Source: Vreelandella populi (GTDB lineage Bacteria > Pseudomonadota > Gammaproteobacteria > Pseudomonadales > Halomonadaceae). From it: 64,000 nucleotides of DNA. Every line of letters starts with the position of its first letter. Position 1 is the first letter of the stretch. The notes below the pieces were generated by a model. It made no database searches and was not told the DNA's origin. It saw only the letters and a program-made list of their open reading frames with translations. This document shows positions 57,158-64,000 of the stretch, in pieces. Location of the stretch: positions 1 to 64,000 of the forward strand of contig NZ_RZHE01000002.1 in assembly GCF_003989825.1 (NCBI RefSeq), given 5' to 3'. The position numbers and the translations under genes were made by a program.

Positions 57158-57951
57158 GCGTACTGGTAACTCTGCTTGGCTATCTCGGGTTGGGCGCTGC
57201 CGCAGGCACCATGGCAGGGCTTTTTGGAGTCGGCGGCGGATTAATTATCGTGCCTGTGCTGGTATTTGCCTTTGGACTACAGAACGTTCCCTCTGAAATC
57301 ACCATGCACCTTGCCGTTGGTACATCACTTGCCACTATTGTGGTAACTGGTGCATCGTCCGCGTTAGGGCATTTCCGTAAAGGCAGTATCCATCGCCCCT
57401 GGTTTCTGGCCCTGTTACCGGGGCTGATGCTGGGTGCCATCGGTGGCGTGTTCATTGCAGGCAACCTTTCCGGCACCGTGCTGGGCACACTGTTTGGCAT
57501 TTTTGTTTTGCTGCTGGCAGCTAAAATGGTGTTTGGCCTTTCTCCCAGGCCGGGGGCCATGGTGCCGGGCAAATTCGCCATGCTGGTAGCCGGCGGAGTG
57601 GTGGGCGCCATTTCAGCGCTGTTTGGGATTGGCGGCGGCGCCATGACCGTGCCCTGGCTCTCCCGCTGCGGTGCCACCATGACTCAAGCCGTGGGTACGT
57701 CTGCTGCCTGTGGGTTACCTATTGCCGCTGTTGGCGCCATCACCTTCATCATCATGGGGTGGGGTAACCCGCTTCTACCGGCCTGGGCTACGGGGTTTGT
57801 CATGTGGCCCGCGTTTTTCGCTATCGTGCTTACCAGCGTTCCCTTTGCTCGCGTGGGCGTAAGGCTGGCTCACGTTTTATCTGCCCGCGTCCTCAGGCTA
57901 TGCTTTGCGCTTCTGTTGACAGTGGTAGGTTTGCGCTTCGTTTTGGCCTAA
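57154..57951 (+). CDS. TauE/SafE family sulfite/anion exporter
   Basis: Integral membrane protein of 265 residues with about eight hydrophobic segments. The inverted repeats of the family are seen in LGLGAAAGTMAGLFGVGGGLIIVPVL and AGGVVGAISALFGIGGGAMTVPWL. Substrates in the family are sulfite, sulfoacetate and related anions. It overlaps the receiver gene (ATGA), which may mean shared regulation. The specific anion is not deducible. Confidence 0.88.
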   Translation: MSVLVTLLGYLGLGAAAGTMAGLFGVGGGLIIVPVLVFAFGLQNVPSEITMHLAVGTSLATIVVTGASSALGHFRKGSIHRPWFLALLPGLMLGAIGGVFIAGNLSGTVLGTLFGIFVLLLAAKMVFGLSPRPGAMVPGKFAMLVAGGVVGAISALFGIGGGAMTVPWLSRCGATMTQAVGTSAACGLPIAAVGAITFIIMGWGNPLLPAWATGFVMWPAFFAIVLTSVPFARVGVRLAHVLSARVLRLCFALLLTVVGLRFVLA

Positions 57952-57994
57952 TCCGCAGCATCGCGTTTTCTTCTTCAGCAATTAGAGTATTTTC

Positions 57995-58783
57995 ATGATC
58001 AATTATCCGGTAATCGACCCTGTGGTGTTTTCCCTCGGGCCACTGCAAGTGCATTGGTATGGCCTTATGTATGTCATAGGGTTTGTCGCCGCCTGGTGGT
58101 TGGGTTGTAAGCGCGCCCACCAGGTAGGGCTTACCAAGGATGATATTAGCGACCTTTTATTTTACTGCGCGATAGGGGTCGTGGCGGGCGGCCGCCTGGG
58201 CTATGCACTTTTTTACGGTCTGGGGCAATGGTCCGCCGATCCGCTCTGGGTATTCAAAGTGTGGGACGGCGGTATGAGCTTCCACGGTGGCTTGCTGGGC
58301 GTCTTGCTGGCCGCTTGGTGGTTTGCACGCCGCAAGCAGCTGGCCTTCTTCACCCTTACCGATTTTATTGCCCCGCTAGTACCTATTGGCCTGGGCGCCG
58401 GGCGCATTGGTAACTTCATCAATCACGAACTGCCGGGGCGTGTTACCTCACTACCCTGGGGCATGCCTTTTCCCGGCATGGGGCCGGAACCTCGCCATCC
58501 TTCCGCACTTTATGAAGCTGTGCTTGAAGGTTTGGTGCTGTTTGTCATTCTTTGGTGGGTATCTTCCAAGCCGCGCGCCCGTGGCTTCATCTCCGGCCTT
58601 TTCCTGCTCTTCTACGGCATCTTCCGCTTCATGGTCGAATTTGTACGTATGCCGGATGCACATATCGGCTTTATCGCATTTGGCTGGGTCACCATGGGTA
58701 TGTTGCTCACGCTCCCCATGATCGCGCTAGGCCTACTGCTCATGGCATGGTCACGCTCCCAGCCGGTAGATGCTAAACAGTAA
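57995..58783 (+). CDS. lgt: Prolipoprotein diacylglyceryl transferase
   Basis: Transfers diacylglycerol from phosphatidylglycerol to the lipobox cysteine, the first step of lipoprotein maturation. The 262-residue protein has seven or so membrane segments and the Lgt signature [18 protein letters not shown], plus [13 protein letters not shown] and [16 protein letters not shown]. It is a usual neighbour of thyA, but here a repeat element of about 150 bp lies between. PgpA, at 9587, helps supply the lipid substrate. Confidence 0.95.
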   Translation: MINYPVIDPVVFSLGPLQVHWYGLMYVIGFVAAWWLGCKRAHQVGLTKDDISDLLFYCAIGVVAGGRLGYALFYGLGQWSADPLWVFKVWDGGMSFHGGLLGVLLAAWWFARRKQLAFFTLTDFIAPLVPIGLGAGRIGNFINHELPGRVTSLPWGMPFPGMGPEPRHPSALYEAVLEGLVLFVILWWVSSKPRARGFISGLFLLFYGIFRFMVEFVRMPDAHIGFIAFGWVTMGMLLTLPMIALGLLLMAWSRSQPVDAKQ

Positions 58784-59116
58784 GATTTTTAATACCCAAA
58801 CCCCGATTTAACGCGAGGTCATGTAGCGCGTGGTAAGCGCCAGCGCACCCGCGGGAGCAGCGCGGCGAGCGCTGCCGGGGGTTGGGTGGCACAGCCAAGG
58901 CGGCTCGACGCCGCCATCCGCGGGTGCCGTATTCGTTCGTCCCACACAAATGCGTTACCACGCGCTACGGGGTGAGGGTGCATCAACTACCCGCAGGTAT
59001 TCGTTACCACATACCATAGAGTATGAAGCTCGTAAGCCATTGCCCCCTTACGCTAGACCCTCGCTGCATGGAGGCCTAGAATACAGCCCTATATCGCCTG
59101 AAATTTTGGAAACCTT
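58784..59116. other. lgt-thyA gap with one palindromic repeat
   Basis: Holds element F (58823-58968). A weaker trace TTACCACATACCATAG near 59005 may be an eroded end. The thyA start region follows; its ribosome site (GGA) is weak. Confidence 0.75.
58823..58968 (+). repeat. Palindromic element, full length (copy F, 146 bp)
   Basis: Perfect inverted ends GTAGCGCGTGGTAA and TTACCACGCGCTAC. Interior has CACCCGCGGGAGCAGCGCGG, CTGCCGGGGGTTGGG, and GCCGCCATCCGCGGGTGCC. Confidence 0.88.
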
Positions 59117-59971
59117 GTGACCGTTACAACGCCTACGTCAAACATGACGATGAACGTCGACGCCCAGCCCGCGCTTGAACAGCCGTATTTGGACCTAATG
59201 CGCAACGTCCTGGAACATGGCGTTGACCGCAACGACCGCACCGGGGTGGGCACGCGGTCTGTGTTTGGTCACCAAATGCGTTTTGACCTATCGCGCGGTT
59301 TCCCACTCCTGACCACCAAAAAACTGCATTTGCGCTCGATTATTCATGAGCTTTTGTGGTTTCTGAAAGGTGATACCAATATTGCCTATTTGAAGGAAAA
59401 TGGCGTGCGCATTTGGGATGAGTGGGCTGACGAAAGTGGCAACTTGGGCCCGGTGTATGGCTACCAATGGCGCAGCTGGCCGGACCCCAAAGGCGGAAGT
59501 GTCGATCAGATCACCAAGGTGCTGGAGCAGATACGTACAAGTCCCCAATCTCGTCGTCTGATAGTGTCAGCCTGGAACCCGGCTCAGGTCGATGAAATGC
59601 AGCTACCGCCTTGCCACTGCTTGTTCCAGTTCTATGTAGCGAATGGCCGGCTTTCCTGCCAGCTTTATCAGCGCAGCGCCGATATTTTTCTCGGTGTGCC
59701 GTTCAATATCGCAAGTTATGCCTTGCTATTACATATGGTGGCCCAGGTAACGGGGCTTGAGCCAGGCGAATTTATTCATACGCTGGGCGATGCGCACCTT
59801 TATAGCAACCACTTTGAGCAAGCGCAGGAACAGCTCTTGCGCGAGCCAAAGGCCCCGCCCAAGCTAGTGCTTAACCCGCAGGTAAGTGATTTATTCGATT
59901 TTAGCTTCGACGATATCCAGATCGAAGGATATGAAGCTCACCCCCATATCAAAGCCAAGGTAGCGGTATGA
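59117..59971 (+). CDS. thyA: Thymidylate synthase
   Basis: Methylates dUMP to dTMP using methylene-tetrahydrofolate. The 284-residue protein shows [35 protein letters not shown], the catalytic cysteine in [12 protein letters not shown], and [22 protein letters not shown]. The start is uncertain: GTG 59117 has a weak GGA, while internal ATGs at 59144 and 59150 would leave a shorter tail and are also plausible; E. coli ThyA begins about 20 residues later. It overlaps folA by four bases, so dTMP synthesis and dihydrofolate recycling are coupled. Confidence 0.94.
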   Translation: MTVTTPTSNMTMNVDAQPALEQPYLDLMRNVLEHGVDRNDRTGVGTRSVFGHQMRFDLSRGFPLLTTKKLHLRSIIHELLWFLKGDTNIAYLKENGVRIWDEWADESGNLGPVYGYQWRSWPDPKGGSVDQITKVLEQIRTSPQSRRLIVSAWNPAQVDEMQLPPCHCLFQFYVANGRLSCQLYQRSADIFLGVPFNIASYALLLHMVAQVTGLEPGEFIHTLGDAHLYSNHFEQAQEQLLREPKAPPKLVLNPQVSDLFDFSFDDIQIEGYEAHPHIKAKVAV

Positions 59972-60504
59972 GTAATAGCAACGAGATTGAACCCCTGGTA
60001 CCCGTTGCCATGATCGTGGCCATGTCGAAAAACCGTATTATCGGCGTAGAGGGCAATCTGCCCTGGCATTTGCCTGAAGACCTTAAGTTCTTCAAGCGCA
60101 TGACCCAGGCCAAACCGCTGGTCATGGGGCGTAAAACATATACCTCTATTGGCAAACCCTTGCCTAATCGGCTTAATATTGTGGTAACGCACAATAAAGA
60201 ATTTGCACCTGAAGGTGTTAGAGTCTGTCATGACTTGCCTGCCGCTCTGACGTTGGCAGACCAGCAGGCCACTATTGATGCGGCCGAAGAAATCATGGTG
60301 ATGGGTGGGGGAGAGATCTATCGCCAAGCGCTGCCGTATGCGCAACGGCTTTATATCACCGAAGTCGATATTGAAGTAGAGGGCGATGCTGCCTTCCCAG
60401 AATTGGCGGTAGATGAATGGCGGGAAGTACAGCGTGTGGCTGGAACACCCACCGAAGGCAAGCCATCGTATGACTTTGTGGTTTATGAGCGCGCTGCTGA
60501 CTGA
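59968..60504 (+). CDS. folA: Dihydrofolate reductase
   Basis: Reduces dihydrofolate, the by-product of ThyA, to tetrahydrofolate with NADPH. The 178-residue protein has [34 protein letters not shown], then [25 protein letters not shown] and [28 protein letters not shown]. It carries about 12 extra N-terminal residues before the fold. It follows thyA with a 4-base overlap. Many residues used for trimethoprim binding are present, so chromosomal sensitivity is expected. Confidence 0.95.
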   Translation: MSNSNEIEPLVPVAMIVAMSKNRIIGVEGNLPWHLPEDLKFFKRMTQAKPLVMGRKTYTSIGKPLPNRLNIVVTHNKEFAPEGVRVCHDLPAALTLADQQATIDAAEEIMVMGGGEIYRQALPYAQRLYITEVDIEVEGDAAFPELAVDEWREVQRVAGTPTEGKPSYDFVVYERAAD

Positions 60505-60523
60505 AGAGGTCTAAGGAGAGGGT

Positions 60524-61381
60524 ATGACCGCTAGTGTAATGCATCTATTAGATAGCCTAGAGTCACGCCTAGAGCAGGCTCAAGCGGAGTTACATGCCCT
60601 GCGTAAGGAAAACACGCAGTTAAAACAACAGTTGGTAGAGCAGGCCGTATCGCTGCACGAAACGCTCAATCAGCCCAGTGCAAGCGCTCAGCAAGTATCT
60701 GATACAGAAAGACATGATACAAAAGAGCATAGAACAGAAGTGCCTAAGACAGCAGCACACGAGCCAGAAGCATCAGAAACCGAAATGCCTAAGGCCGCGG
60801 CAGCTGGGCAGGAGGCGGAGGCGGAGGTGCAGCATGCCACTGAGTCGGAACGTACGCCTAGGCCTGAAAATGTCGCATCAGCCGAGAAACAGTCACCTCC
60901 ATCACCGCATAGCCTTTTAAAAGAGTGGTATCAGCGCTACCCTCAGGCCTTTTTTAAAGGTCATACCAAGCCCTTGAAAGTAGGCATTCACCAGGATCTG
61001 GCAGCACGCGAACCATGGTCGGGGAAGCTGATTCGCCGCGCTTTGGCCAACTACGTTAACCTGCCGAGGTATTTGAAGTCAGTGCATGAAGGGGTGGACC
61101 GCGTTGATTTGGACGGCCAGCCTGCCGGAAAGGTTGATAAAGAAGCCTCTCTGCATGCCAATAAAAAACGCAACGAAAAACAAGGTGAGGTGCCCCCAAA
61201 AGGGGCAAAGAAAGTGGTTAAGAAAGAACCACCAAAAGAAAAGGCTCGTTTAGCCAAACCGCCTGAAAAACCCGAGCCCGCTGAGTCAGAGCGCAAAGCA
61301 ATTAAAAAAACTGAACAGGAAAAGTCGCTTAGCCTGGAAGATAAATTAAAAGGGTTGCAGCAAAAATTTAAAAGCCGCTGA
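60524..61381 (+). CDS. proQ: ProQ/FinO-domain RNA chaperone with N-terminal coiled coil
   Basis: RNA-binding protein that stabilises small RNAs and mRNA 3' ends. The 285-residue protein has an N-terminal leucine-rich coiled coil (about 5-48, LLDSLESRLEQAQAELHAL), then an acidic linker of about 75 residues. The ProQ domain lies at about 125-215 (LLKEWYQRYPQAFFKG, PLKVGIHQDLAAREP, LIRRALANYVNLPRYLKSV), and a Lys/Pro-rich tail ends SLSLEDKLKGLQQKFKSR. Enteric ProQ begins with the RNA domain, so the coiled coil and linker are unusual. It is 20 bases from folA. Confidence 0.86.
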   Translation: MTASVMHLLDSLESRLEQAQAELHALRKENTQLKQQLVEQAVSLHETLNQPSASAQQVSDTERHDTKEHRTEVPKTAAHEPEASETEMPKAAAAGQEAEAEVQHATESERTPRPENVASAEKQSPPSPHSLLKEWYQRYPQAFFKGHTKPLKVGIHQDLAAREPWSGKLIRRALANYVNLPRYLKSVHEGVDRVDLDGQPAGKVDKEASLHANKKRNEKQGEVPPKGAKKVVKKEPPKEKARLAKPPEKPEPAESERKAIKKTEQEKSLSLEDKLKGLQQKFKSR

Positions 61382-61425
61382 GACCTAACTGACTACAATG
61401 GGTTCCATAAAAAAGCTGAAATTGT

Positions 61426-61445
61426 AAAAAAACACTGTTTTTTTT
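61426..61445. terminator. AT-only stem-loop after proQ, weak terminator
   Basis: Seven A and C, loop ACT, then G and eight T (61426-61445), 45 bases after the stop. No GC-rich stem, so only a weak or bidirectional candidate. Confidence 0.35.
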
Positions 61446-61475
61446 ATTGCGTTCCCTAGAATCCCAGTATAGAGT

Positions 61476-61501
61476 TTGACGTGCGAGCATTGGACTATAA
61501 C
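61476..61501 (+). promoter_or_regulatory. Possible porin promoter with short spacer
   Basis: TTGACG (61476-61481) and TATAAC (61496-61501) with 14 bases between. The spacing is short for sigma 70, so low confidence. The first porin starts at 61648 with AAAGGAAC upstream. Confidence 0.25.
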
Positions 61502-61647
61502 AAGGTTTGACTGAGGACGTGCCACATACTGTTGGGAAAAACCAATAGATGGAAAAAAGAGCATGGCCCGCAAGCCAACTGCTGAAGGTTTTTTAAAAAG
61601 CCCGGCAGCAACGATCGAAACAGTAAGCTAGTAAAGGAACCTACATC

Positions 61648-62706
61648 ATGAAAAAGACACTTTTAGCGACTGCTATCATTGGTGCCCTTGGCGCCTCTGC
61701 TGCCGCTCAAGCAGCCACTGTATATGACCAGGACGGCACCAAGCTGGACGTCTATGGCCGTATCGCCATGGGTATCGCCGGTGGTGGCCCTGAGTACAAC
61801 AGTGATGGCGAAGAAATTGATGATGGCGTTGAATTCGTAGACGTTTTCTCTCGTCTTGGCCTGCGCATGAGCCAGGAAGTAACTAGCGACCTGACCGCTT
61901 TCGGTCGTCTTGAGTGGCGCTTCCGTGCTGACGAGCGTCGTTCTGGCGAAGCGTTCCGTGAAACGCGTCAGAGCTACATCGGTCTGCAAAGCAACCAGTT
62001 CGGTACTTTCCAAGCGGGTAACTTCGACAGCTTCTACAACCAGTTCGTTTCTCTGCCGTTCGATGTTTACATCGACCAAGGCCTGGAGTTCGCTGGTCAT
62101 CCGAAACAGTCGCGTGGCGACTCTATCGGTTACTACACTCCCGATCTTGAAGGTTTCACTGCCTTCCTACAGCTGAAACACTACAGCGAGCGCGGCCTGA
62201 CAGAAGGCGAGCAATCGTCTGAAGGTTCCGTAGTTGCACCGCAAGGTGGTGTTCGTTACGCACAGGGCCCGGTTACTGTAGGTCTGGGTTTTGTTGAAGA
62301 CGTACAGCGTGGCGGTGGTAACGGCGAAATGCTGTACGGCCTAATCGGTCAGTACCAGTTCACCGACCAGTTCTCTGCACGTCTGGGTTACGAATTCCGT
62401 GGCAACGACAGCGGCTACGATCTGCGTGGCGCTAATGACGAAAACGGCTATGACAAAGTTGGTCTGGGTGCTACCTATACCACTGGTCCTTGGGCGTTCA
62501 CCGGTGATTTCTACAACATCGAGCGTGATGATGCAGAAACTAGCCGTTCTTGGGCACTGGGTAGCTACTACAAAGTTTCCAGCGCATTCGACGTATTCGT
62601 AGAAGTTGCTGATGCTGACGCAGTTAGCCGCATCGACAGCGACACTCGTCTGGGCGACCTGACTGACGACGTATACTGGCTGACAGGCGCTCGTTACCAC
62701 TTCTAA
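61648..62706 (+). CDS. General outer-membrane porin (Gram-negative trimeric porin type)
   Basis: Beta-barrel channel for small hydrophilic solutes. The 352-residue precursor has a signal peptide (MKKTLLATAIIGALGASAAAQA), then TVYDQDGTKLDVYGRIAMGIAGG, the usual first strand of porins. Alternating hydrophobic strands run to the C-terminal aromatic F in LTGARYHF, needed for BAM assembly. Short acidic loops such as NSDGEEIDDGVE fit a halophile. Codon use is strongly biased to favoured codons, so it is probably abundant. A strong terminator follows, then a paralogue of the same type. Confidence 0.92.
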   Translation: MKKTLLATAIIGALGASAAAQAATVYDQDGTKLDVYGRIAMGIAGGGPEYNSDGEEIDDGVEFVDVFSRLGLRMSQEVTSDLTAFGRLEWRFRADERRSGEAFRETRQSYIGLQSNQFGTFQAGNFDSFYNQFVSLPFDVYIDQGLEFAGHPKQSRGDSIGYYTPDLEGFTAFLQLKHYSERGLTEGEQSSEGSVVAPQGGVRYAQGPVTVGLGFVEDVQRGGGNGEMLYGLIGQYQFTDQFSARLGYEFRGNDSGYDLRGANDENGYDKVGLGATYTTGPWAFTGDFYNIERDDAETSRSWALGSYYKVSSAFDVFVEVADADAVSRIDSDTRLGDLTDDVYWLTGARYHF

Positions 62707-62758
62707 GCCTGGCTTAACTGTCACGCTTTAAAGGTAACCTGCCTAGCAGACCTAATAG

Positions 62759-62788
62759 AACCGGCCTCTTTTTGAGGCCGGTTTTTTT
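62759..62788 (+). terminator. Rho-independent terminator after the first porin
   Basis: Perfect 10-bp stem (62759-62768 with 62774-62783), loop of five T, then seven T. Confidence 0.92.
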
Positions 62789-62848
62789 GTGGTTTTTTAT
62801 TATCTTTCTCAATGAAGTAGCACTTAATAGAAGGTATTTCCCAATAAT

Positions 62849-62868
62849 TATGTCAACTTGATGACATA
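62849..62868. promoter_or_regulatory. Dyad operator candidate before the second porin
   Basis: Arms TATGTCA and TGACATA with a 6-base centre (62849-62868), about 145 bases before the ATG, absent upstream of the first porin. Confidence 0.35.
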
Positions 62869-63011
62869 TTTCTTTTCATTCTTATTGTTATTTTATAACA
62901 TTCTTGGCGCTTATGTTGCTTAACCGATTTTCGTTAACGGGTTGGTGTAAGCAAACTATACAGCGTAGCGCTTTCCAGTTGCTGCGCCATTAAAGTACTT
63001 AAGGGACCAAG

Positions 63012-64000
63012 ATGAAAAAAACGCTACTCGCAACTGCCGTCACAAGCGCTTTATGGGCAGGCGCTGCCCAGGCAACCACCGTGTATGACCAGGAAGGTAC
63101 AAAGCTGGATATCTATGGGCGTATCTCCATGGGCATTACAGGCGGTGGCGCCGACTTTGATAGCAATGGCGATAAAGTAGATGACGGCGTTGAGTTCGTA
63201 GATGTGTATTCACGCCTGGGCTTTCGTATGAGCCAAGAGGTGTCCTCTGACTTAACTGCATTCGGCCGGTTGGAATGGCGCTTTTCCGGAGATGAGCGGC
63301 GTACAGATCGCGGCTTTAACGAGCTTCGCCAAAGCTATATAGGGCTTGCCAGCCAGCAGTACGGAACATTCCAGGCAGGCAATTTTGATAGCTTCTATGC
63401 CCAGTTCGTATCCTTGCCGTTTGACGTCTACCTGGACCGTGGGCTGCTGTTTAAATCCTCGGGCATACAGTCGCGTGGCGACTCTATTGGTTACTACACG
63501 CCAGAACTCAACGGCTTCACAACGTTTGTGCAGCTAAAGCACTACAGCGAGCGTGGTTTAACAGCTGAAGAGCAAAGCCGCGAAGGCAGCATAGTTGCCG
63601 CCCAGGGCGGCGTACGCTATCAGCAAGGCCCGCTAAGCATAGGGCTAGGTGCAGTTGAAGACGTTGTGCGCGGCGGCGGCAATGGCGAAATGCTGTATGG
63701 CCTAATAGGCAATTACGAGATCACAGATCAGTTGTCGACGCGTTTGGGGTATGAAACCCAAGATGAAAGCGATGTTTATGGTGGAGGTTTTGACACCGTA
63801 GGGCTAGGGGGTACTTACTCCACCGGGCCGTGGACCTTTACCGCAGACTATTACAATGTTGAACGCGACAGCCAGGATAATAGCAACGCCTGGGCAGCCG
63901 GCACTTACTACAAGGTGTCATCCGCGTTTGATGTGTTTGTAGAGGTGGCCGATGGTGATGCGCCTAGCGTTAACCGTGATGCTCATCTGGGTGAGCTGAC
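63012..64000 (+). CDS. Second general porin, tandem paralogue (3' end outside window)
   Basis: Begins MKKTLLATAVTSALWAGAAQA, then TTVYDQEGTKLDIYGRISMGITGGGADFDSNGDKVDDGVEFVDVYSRLGFRMSQEV, close to the first porin throughout (for example GRLEWRF, FQAGNFDSFY, YYKVSSAFDVFVEVADGD). The frame stays open to the window edge; only a few residues (up to the last aromatic strand) are missing. AAGGGA precedes ATG 63012. Its codons are less biased than those of the first porin and it has its own upstream dyad, so it is probably expressed less or under other conditions. Tandem duplication is the simplest origin. Confidence 0.9.
   Translation, partial: MKKTLLATAVTSALWAGAAQATTVYDQEGTKLDIYGRISMGITGGGADFDSNGDKVDDGVEFVDVYSRLGFRMSQEVSSDLTAFGRLEWRFSGDERRTDRGFNELRQSYIGLASQQYGTFQAGNFDSFYAQFVSLPFDVYLDRGLLFKSSGIQSRGDSIGYYTPELNGFTTFVQLKHYSERGLTAEEQSREGSIVAAQGGVRYQQGPLSIGLGAVEDVVRGGGNGEMLYGLIGNYEITDQLSTRLGYETQDESDVYGGGFDTVGLGGTYSTGPWTFTADYYNVERDSQDNSNAWAAGTYYKVSSAFDVFVEVADGDAPSVNRDAHLGEL

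Larger units (their letters stand above)
62707..63011. other. Gap between tandem porins
   Basis: Terminator (62759-62788), then AT-rich sequence with a dyad TATGTCA/TGACATA (62849-62868) and a T-rich stretch, up to the AAGGGA ribosome site of the second porin. Confidence 0.7.

Noticed and set aside
43869-59120. Repeated open frames translating to MVSASAPAGAARxALPG and similar in the repeat clusters
   Set aside because: They arise from the palindromic element itself, appear only in its copies, change frame at its ends, and have no ribosome site.

Overview
The window looks like chromosomal DNA of a moderately halophilic gammaproteobacterium of the Halomonas type (Halomonadaceae). This is inferred from gene content, gene order and acidic protein composition; no rRNA or marker search was possible. 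Coding density is high. I found no tRNA, rRNA, insertion sequence, prophage or CRISPR array.

Layout. 1-4.4 kb (minus): a chemoreceptor cut by the window edge, a DsbG-like thiol:disulfide protein and a GH13_18-type sugar phosphorylase. 4.6-10.1 kb (plus): the nrdR-ribD-ribBA-ribH-nusB-thiL-pgpA housekeeping operon, tightly packed but without ribE. 10.2-19.4 kb (plus): DUF945 protein, Lon, an Aer-like PAS chemoreceptor, IlvD and a Gfo/Idh/MocA oxidoreductase. 19.9-30.2 kb: nudE (minus) and then yrfG-hslR-hslO-pckA in the order known from enterics, followed by tex, gshA-dsbB and an alpha/beta hydrolase.

30.2-43.0 kb (minus): one 13-gene accessory block that reads as a CoA-dependent aerobic aromatic catabolic operon, best matched to 2-aminobenzoate (anthranilate) degradation. 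It has a flavoprotein monooxygenase/reductase, SDR, MarR regulator, enoyl-CoA hydratase, acyl-CoA dehydrogenase and aryl-CoA ligase, a complete branched-chain-type ABC importer, a hotdog thioesterase and an atypical Rid protein. A formamidase-like hydrolase converges on its far end, which suggests, but does not prove, a link to tryptophan/kynurenine breakdown.

43.3-64 kb: an Rsd/AlgQ anti-sigma factor, an RND efflux pump with its fusion protein, mdh, a membrane diguanylate cyclase, a HAD phosphatase, and the rppH-ptsP ... lgt-thyA-folA block. That block is interrupted by an NRDE protein, a kinase-less receiver protein and a TauE/SafE permease. Next come a ProQ with an unusual N-terminus and two tandem general porins, the second running off the window.

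Two kinds of repeat stand out. The first is a palindromic element of about 146-173 bp with inverted ends GTAGCGCGTGGTAA; it occurs whole or in part nine times at four intergenic sites (19.5, 44.0, 49.8 and 58.9 kb). The second is a set of short degenerate tandem arrays (14-19 bp units) in five intergenic gaps. Neither is explained by the genes.
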